From Prolixibacteraceae bacterium (lineage in GTDB: Bacteria; Bacteroidota; Bacteroidia; Bacteroidales; Prolixibacteraceae), in contig JAFGGF010000150.1 of assembly GCA_016930735.1 (NCBI GenBank), forward strand, positions 1 to 10,277: a stretch of 10,277 bases of DNA. Direction: 5' to 3'. A program made the position numbers and the translations under genes. Within the stretch, counting starts at the first letter, position 1. Every line of letters begins with the position of its first letter. The notes under the pieces were generated by a model. The model was not told the DNA's origin, did no database searches, and worked only from the letters and a program-made list of their open reading frames with translations. This document shows, piece by piece, positions 6,027 through 10,277 of the stretch.

Positions 6027-7892
6027 ATGTCGATAACAGATAAGATTCAAATTTCAAAAAATATATCGCTGGTTTCAGGGATTTTTTGTATTACAGTTTC
6101 ATTGTTGCTTTTACTAAACTATTTGCAGTTTGCGAAAAGCGAACCTTTGGAAAGCAAAACAATTGAAGTTTTGGTTGAAAGGCTGAAATCTGAACCTAAT
6201 AATGATGAATTGAAAGAAGAAATCAGGAATTTTGACCTGCTTGTACGAAAGGCATATTTTAACAGCAGATGGCAAGTTAAAACAGGGGCATTTTTATTAT
6301 TATTCGGTGCTGTTGTTTTTGCACTTGGATTACGATCCTATTATTCATTAAAAGCAAAAATTGAACAACCTGTACCTGAATCTGAAAATGAAATTTTCGG
6401 AAGAATACTGGCACAGAAATGGATTATTATAACGGGTTCAACTGTTATTGTACTGGCTTTAATTGCTTCGTTTGCTTCTGTCGACCACCTCGATAGTTAT
6501 AAAGGAAACGAAATGGTTGCTGAACAGGTCACTAATGATACAGATGAAGGAATAGAAGTAGTTGATGTAGGAAAAGCTTCTGACAACAATAGTTTAGAAA
6601 ATCCTTTTACCGAAGAAACCAGTGAAACTCATGAACCGGTTAATTCTGAAGTTGAAGCTCAACAGGAATCTACAGGTTCAGAAACAAATAATTCTGTAAC
6701 AGAACCAAAACCTGTATCGTCAGCAGGTGCAATTACTGCAGAACAAATAAATTCTAATTATAATAGCTTCAGGGGCCCCTGGGGGAATGGTGTAAGCACT
6801 CATAAAAATATTCCTGTTAACTGGAACGGAGCTTCCGGGACAAATCTTTTATGGAAAATCGAAATTTCATTACCAGGCTATAATTCCCCTGTAATATGGG
6901 GAAACAAAGTATTTCTTTCAGGAGGCAATAAAGAGGTAAGGGAAATTTATTGTTTCGATATAAATTCCGGCAATCTCCTATGGTCGAAAAAAGTTGAAAA
7001 TATCCCTGGTTCACCTGCAGAAATGCCCAAAGTTTCAGATGACACCGGCCTTGCTGCTCCTTCGCTTACAACCGATGGGAAACGTGTATTTGGAATTTTC
7101 GCAAATGGCGACATCATTTGTTTCGATATGAATGGAAACAGGGTGTGGGGAAGGAATCTTGGAATGCCTAATAATCATTACGGGCATTCATCTTCGTTAA
7201 TAACATGGAATAATAAAGTGTTTGTTCAGTTCGATACAAACAGCGGAGGTAAGGTTCTGGCATTGAATGCCGAAAACGGTGAAACAGTTTGGGAAACCAA
7301 ACGTGACTGCGGCATTTCGTGGGCAAGCCCAGTTTTAGCTGTATTTAAAGGTAAAATGCAGGTTATTCTTACAGCAGACCCGATTGTTGCCGGATATGAT
7401 ACTGAAACAGGTGAAGAACTATGGAAGGTTGAATGTATGATGGGAGAAGTTGGTCCTTCGGTTACAACCGGCGAGGGGATGGTATTTGCAGCCAATGAAT
7501 ATGCCCGGCTGGCAGCAATTGACCCTCTAACTGCAACAATTAAATGGGAAGATGATTATTACCTGCCGGAAGTTGCAAGCCCTGTATGTGCGGATGGATT
7601 GCTCATTGTAGCAACCAGTTATGGAATATTGGTTTGTTACGATGCAAAAACCGGTGATTTGTTATGGGAAGAAGATTACGGCACCGGATTTTATGCATCT
7701 CCTGTAGTTGCCGATAATAAAATATATGCCATTGATACAGACGGTGTTATGCACATTCTGGAATTAAGCAGAGAGGCAAAAGTACTAGGATCACCTAAGT
7801 TGGGGGAAGAAGGATTTGCAACTCCTGCATTTGCTGAAGGTAAAATACTGATCAGGGGAGTCAGCGGATTATATTGTTTTGGTAATAAATAA
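6027..7892 (+). CDS. Three-helix membrane protein with PQQ-like propeller
   Basis: The protein has 621 residues from the ATG at 6027. The frame stays open back to 5910, but that part lies inside the preceding gene and has no support. Three membrane helices are predicted at about 13-35, 87-103 and 132-150. The loop 104-131 is rich in Lys/Arg and so cytoplasmic, which puts the C-terminal part outside. An acidic, Ser/Thr/Asn/Glu-rich low-complexity linker (about 155-240) leads to the signature FRGPWGNG at 248-255 and then a PQQ-like propeller. The propeller has at least six blade repeats of the type N-x-G-x-x-x-W or TGEELW (for example INSGNLLW, TETGEELW, AKTGDLLW). The helical N-terminal part belongs to no family I recognise. 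The loop between helices 1 and 2 (36-86) is charged and probably helical. Position between the NosR/NapH-like gene and the NAD(H) dehydrogenase gene suggests an accessory or docking role in the same membrane complex. PQQ binding cannot be concluded. Confidence 0.82.
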   Translation: MSITDKIQISKNISLVSGIFCITVSLLLLLNYLQFAKSEPLESKTIEVLVERLKSEPNNDELKEEIRNFDLLVRKAYFNSRWQVKTGAFLLLFGAVVFALGLRSYYSLKAKIEQPVPESENEIFGRILAQKWIIITGSTVIVLALIASFASVDHLDSYKGNEMVAEQVTNDTDEGIEVVDVGKASDNNSLENPFTEETSETHEPVNSEVEAQQESTGSETNNSVTEPKPVSSAGAITAEQINSNYNSFRGPWGNGVSTHKNIPVNWNGASGTNLLWKIEISLPGYNSPVIWGNKVFLSGGNKEVREIYCFDINSGNLLWSKKVENIPGSPAEMPKVSDDTGLAAPSLTTDGKRVFGIFANGDIICFDMNGNRVWGRNLGMPNNHYGHSSSLITWNNKVFVQFDTNSGGKVLALNAENGETVWETKRDCGISWASPVLAVFKGKMQVILTADPIVAGYDTETGEELWKVECMMGEVGPSVTTGEGMVFAANEYARLAAIDPLTATIKWEDDYYLPEVASPVCADGLLIVATSYGILVCYDAKTGDLLWEEDYGTGFYASPVVADNKIYAIDTDGVMHILELSREAKVLGSPKLGEEGFATPAFAEGKILIRGVSGLYCFGNK

Positions 7893-7901
7893 GGCAGGAA
7901 C

Positions 7902-7906
7902 AGGGA
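7902..7906 (+). promoter_or_regulatory. Ribosome binding site of the NuoE-NuoF fusion gene
   Basis: AGGGA lies 3 bases before the ATG at 7910, within a purine-rich stretch (AAGGCAGGAACAGGGA) of the 17-base spacer after the preceding stop. It supports the chosen start, which also gives a NuoE-like N-terminus of normal length. Confidence 0.4.
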
Positions 7907-7909
7907 TTT

Positions 7910-10252
7910 ATGGAAAACGAAATTCAGATTGTAGATAATATAATTCAGGAAAAAGGGAAAACCCGGAAAAGCCTGATCCCCATTTTACAGGCAATTCAAA
8001 ACCATTTTAATTACCTCCCTGAAAATGCTCTCAGAAGAATAAGTGAAAACTCTGAAATTACTGCTTCTGATATAATTGGCGTGGCAAGCTTTTATTCTCA
8101 ATTCAGGCTTGAACCTGTCGGAAATCATATGATTAAGGTTTGCGTTGGAACAGCATGCCATGTGAAAGGGGCCGTACAGGTTTACGATGCATTCCGCAGG
8201 GAAATGAAATTAAATGAGGGGCAGATCACTGACGAAAAAAGAGAATATACGCTGGAAAAAGTCAGTTGCCTGGGGTGTTGTACCCTGGCACCGGTTGTAC
8301 AGATAGATAATGTGACATACGGGCATGTAGAATCGGGTCAGGTAGGTCAAATTATTAAAGATTTTGAATCAAAAAAAAATAAAAAAAGCAGTAAAAAAGC
8401 ACGGAGAGCTGATGGCTCTGAAATAGAAGGCGAAATTAGGATCGGGCTCGGTTCATGTTGTGTTGCCAGCGGCAGTGAAGAAATCCGTCAGACTGTTGAA
8501 GAAGTGGTCAACGAACACGGATTAAATGTTAAATTAAAACATGTTGGCTGTGTAGGTATGTGCCACCAGGTGCCTCTTGTGGAAATTGTCCCGTACAACA
8601 GCAATGAAACCAAACTCTATTCAAAAGTTAAACCTCAGGATGTAAAAGATATTATTGATAACCATTTTAAGGCTTCCGGTTTCCTTACACGTTTTAAAAA
8701 CCGTTTTTTGAATTCAATCGAAAATATACAAACCGACAGCAAATGGGACGGAATTGAACGGTATGAGCTGAATCCAAGGGAAAAACAGGTTTCTTCTTTC
8801 CTGGGAAAACAAATACCAATTGCAACTGAATACCGTGGAATTATTAATCCGCTTGATGTTGAGGAATACAAATCGAAGCTGGGATTTAAAGCGCTTGAAA
8901 AAGCTTTAAAAATGGATCCCTCAGAATTAATTCAGATTGTAAAAGAAAGCGGAATAAGAGGCCGTGGCGGTGCTGGCTTCCCGACCGGAATGAAATGGGA
9001 ACTGGTTGCCAAACAGGATGATGATTGTAAATACCTGATCTGTAATGGTGATGAAGGTGACCCGGGTGCTTTTATGGATCGCATGCTTCTTGAATCATAT
9101 CCTTACCGGGTTATTGAGGGAGTTGTTATAGGAGCTTATGCAGTGGGTGCTGCGCAAGGCTATTTTTACATCAGGGCGGAATATCCATTGGCTGTAAGAA
9201 GGATCAGGGAAGCACTTAGCATTTGCAGGGCAAAAGGTTACATCGGTGAAAATATTCTTGGAAGCGGTTTTAATTTTGAAGTTTCAATTTATGAAGGTGC
9301 CGGAGCATTTGTTTGCGGAGAAGAATCAGCTTTGATTGAATCAATACAGGGAAACAGGGGTTTTCCGCACATACGCCCGCCATTTCCTTCAGAAAAAGGA
9401 TTATGGGGGCATTCCACACTGGTCAATAACACCGAAACTTTTGCCCAGATTTCTTACATTATAAGAAACGGATCAAAAAGATTTAACAGTATCGGCACAG
9501 AAAAAAGCAAAGGCTCAAAAGTATTTGCATTGGCTGGTAAAATTGCCAGGGGAGGACTGATTGAAGTTCCCATGGGAATAACAATAAACCAGGTAGTTGA
9601 TGAGATAGGTGGCGGTATTGCAAACGGAAGGAAATTTAAGGCTGTTCAGATAGGGGGGCCATCAGGAGGTTGTATCCCGGCTTCTTTGGGTGATACCCCA
9701 ATCGATTATGAATCGCTGAAAGAACTTGGGGCAATGATGGGGTCAGGCGGTTTGGTAGTGCTTGACGACACAGATTGTATGGTTGATATAGCACGTTTTT
9801 TTCTGTCTTTTACACAAAATGAATCCTGTGGGAAATGTACTTTCTGCCGGGTTGGCACAAAAAAAATGTTGGATATCCTGGATAATTTATGTAACGGTAA
9901 GGCAAAACAAGGTGATCTTGAAGAATTGGAAAAACTGGCAGAATGGACTAAAAAAGGGAGCCTGTGTGCTTTGGGTGGCTCAGCTCCGAATCCGGTATTA
10001 TCTTCCCTGAAATATTTCAGGGAAGAATATGAAGCACATATAAACGGAGTTTGCCCAACCGGGAAATGTACCGGTTTGATAAAATATTCTGTTAATGATA
10101 ACTGCATCGGGTGTACGCTTTGCGCGCAGAAATGCCCTGTTGATGCAATCGCATTCAAACCACATGAAAAGCATGGAATTGATTTGGAACTTTGTATCAA
10201 ATGTGACGCATGCAGGCAGGCCTGCCCGGAAGATGCGATAGATGTGAGATAG
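7910..10252 (+). CDS. Fused NuoE/HydC and NuoF/HydB-like NAD(H) dehydrogenase subunit
   Basis: This 780-residue cytoplasmic flavo-iron-sulfur protein has these parts in order. (1) NuoE/HydC-like domain, 1-152, with [2Fe-2S] ligands C78, C83, C120 and C124. (2) Lys/Ser-rich linker, about 153-175. (3) A second thioredoxin-like ferredoxin domain, about 176-252, with C183/C184, C214 and C218. (4) NuoF core: NAD(H)-binding GRGGAGFPTGMKW (351-363), FMN-site CNGDEGDPGAFMDR (378-391), EGAGAFVCGEE (462-472), IGGPSGG (581-587), and a [4Fe-4S] site at C640/C643/C646 with C686. (5) GVCPTGKC (713-720), then a two-cluster ferredoxin tail: C732/C735/C738 with C742, and C762/C765/C768 with C772. This is the architecture of hydrogenase/Bfu HydB preceded by HydC, and the length equals the sum of the two. 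It should exchange electrons between NAD(H) and iron-sulfur centres and may take part in electron bifurcation. Without the HydA-type partner no specific name is justified. No separate NuoE gene is seen in the window. Confidence 0.93.
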   Translation: MENEIQIVDNIIQEKGKTRKSLIPILQAIQNHFNYLPENALRRISENSEITASDIIGVASFYSQFRLEPVGNHMIKVCVGTACHVKGAVQVYDAFRREMKLNEGQITDEKREYTLEKVSCLGCCTLAPVVQIDNVTYGHVESGQVGQIIKDFESKKNKKSSKKARRADGSEIEGEIRIGLGSCCVASGSEEIRQTVEEVVNEHGLNVKLKHVGCVGMCHQVPLVEIVPYNSNETKLYSKVKPQDVKDIIDNHFKASGFLTRFKNRFLNSIENIQTDSKWDGIERYELNPREKQVSSFLGKQIPIATEYRGIINPLDVEEYKSKLGFKALEKALKMDPSELIQIVKESGIRGRGGAGFPTGMKWELVAKQDDDCKYLICNGDEGDPGAFMDRMLLESYPYRVIEGVVIGAYAVGAAQGYFYIRAEYPLAVRRIREALSICRAKGYIGENILGSGFNFEVSIYEGAGAFVCGEESALIESIQGNRGFPHIRPPFPSEKGLWGHSTLVNNTETFAQISYIIRNGSKRFNSIGTEKSKGSKVFALAGKIARGGLIEVPMGITINQVVDEIGGGIANGRKFKAVQIGGPSGGCIPASLGDTPIDYESLKELGAMMGSGGLVVLDDTDCMVDIARFFLSFTQNESCGKCTFCRVGTKKMLDILDNLCNGKAKQGDLEELEKLAEWTKKGSLCALGGSAPNPVLSSLKYFREEYEAHINGVCPTGKCTGLIKYSVNDNCIGCTLCAQKCPVDAIAFKPHEKHGIDLELCIKCDACRQACPEDAIDVR
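8371..8387 (+). other. Homopolymer A9-T-A7 at the domain junction, possible slippage site
   Basis: Nine As (8371-8379), a T, then seven As encode the lysine-rich linker between the NuoE-like and NuoF-like parts (residues 154-159). A shift of one base backwards in the A9 run leads directly to TAA at 8380-8382 and would release a NuoE/HydC-like protein of about 157 residues. A +1 shift also meets a stop within about 20 codons (TAG near 8424). Slippage is a hypothesis; the run may simply be a lysine-coding linker. Confidence 0.35.
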
Positions 10253-10277
10253 TGAACAGTGAACAGTAAAAAGTGAA
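10251..10277 (+). repeat. 7-bp tandem repeat (AGTGAAC) starting in the last stop codon
   Basis: The heptamers AGTGAAC, AGTGAAC, AGTAAAA and a partial AGTGAA run from the last two bases of the TAG stop to the window end, so the array may continue beyond it. The period equals that of the AATATCN array at 4702-4736, and a single related AGTGAAA lies at 4666-4672. No terminator hairpin is visible in the 25 bases after the last stop. Confidence 0.7.

Noticed and set aside
9706..10200. Minus-strand open frame of 164 codons inside the NuoE-NuoF fusion gene
   Set aside because: It lies antisense to the conserved Fe-S region of a clearly coding gene, has no recognisable domain and no start signal. 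It is a by-product of the coding frame.
7910..10252. Complex I (nuo operon) fragment
   Set aside because: No other Nuo subunits are present. The two-domain ferredoxin N-terminal part and two-cluster C-terminal tail fit HydB/Bfu-type proteins better than NuoF.

Overview
The window looks like a single-strand gene cluster from an anaerobic or microaerophilic member of the Bacteroidota. The pointers are low GC by eye, short Bacteroidota-type signal peptides, a -7-like TAnnTTTG promoter box before the first gene, and mostly weak or absent Shine-Dalgarno sites. Members of the Marinilabiliales are a reasonable guess, but that is inference. All eight genes are on the + strand. No RNA gene, transposase, CRISPR array or minus-strand gene is supported.

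Layout. 1-175: AT-rich leader with a probable promoter and a small inverted repeat. 176-1420: secreted PQQ-like beta-propeller. 1508-2935: membrane-anchored PQQ-like beta-propeller. 2938-3897: membrane-anchored NHL-type beta-propeller with a GCCNP motif. 3899-4105: 68-residue twin-arginine protein with four cysteines. 4089-4655: twin-arginine ferredoxin with motifs for about four [4Fe-4S] clusters. 4656-4738: spacer with a degenerate 7-bp tandem repeat. 4739-6001: NosR/NapH/RdhC-like polytopic iron-sulfur protein. 6027-7892: three-helix membrane protein carrying a PQQ-like propeller. 7910-10252: 780-residue fusion of a NuoE/HydC-like and a NuoF/HydB-like subunit. A second 7-bp tandem repeat starts at its stop codon and runs to the window end.

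How it may work (inference). The last gene should oxidise or reduce NAD(H) in the cytoplasm through FMN and an iron-sulfur chain, like the diaphorase part of HydABC/Bfu-type complexes. The NosR/NapH-like protein has its CX3CP and ferredoxin-type clusters predicted on the cytoplasmic side and could carry electrons through the membrane. The Tat-exported ferredoxin, the small four-Cys Tat protein and four propeller proteins would act on the periplasmic side. Together this resembles a NAD(H)-linked transmembrane redox system with no c-type heme (no CXXCH in any gene) and no recognisable terminal reductase or hydrogenase in the window. A HydA-like catalytic subunit could lie just downstream. The substrate cannot be read from the sequence.
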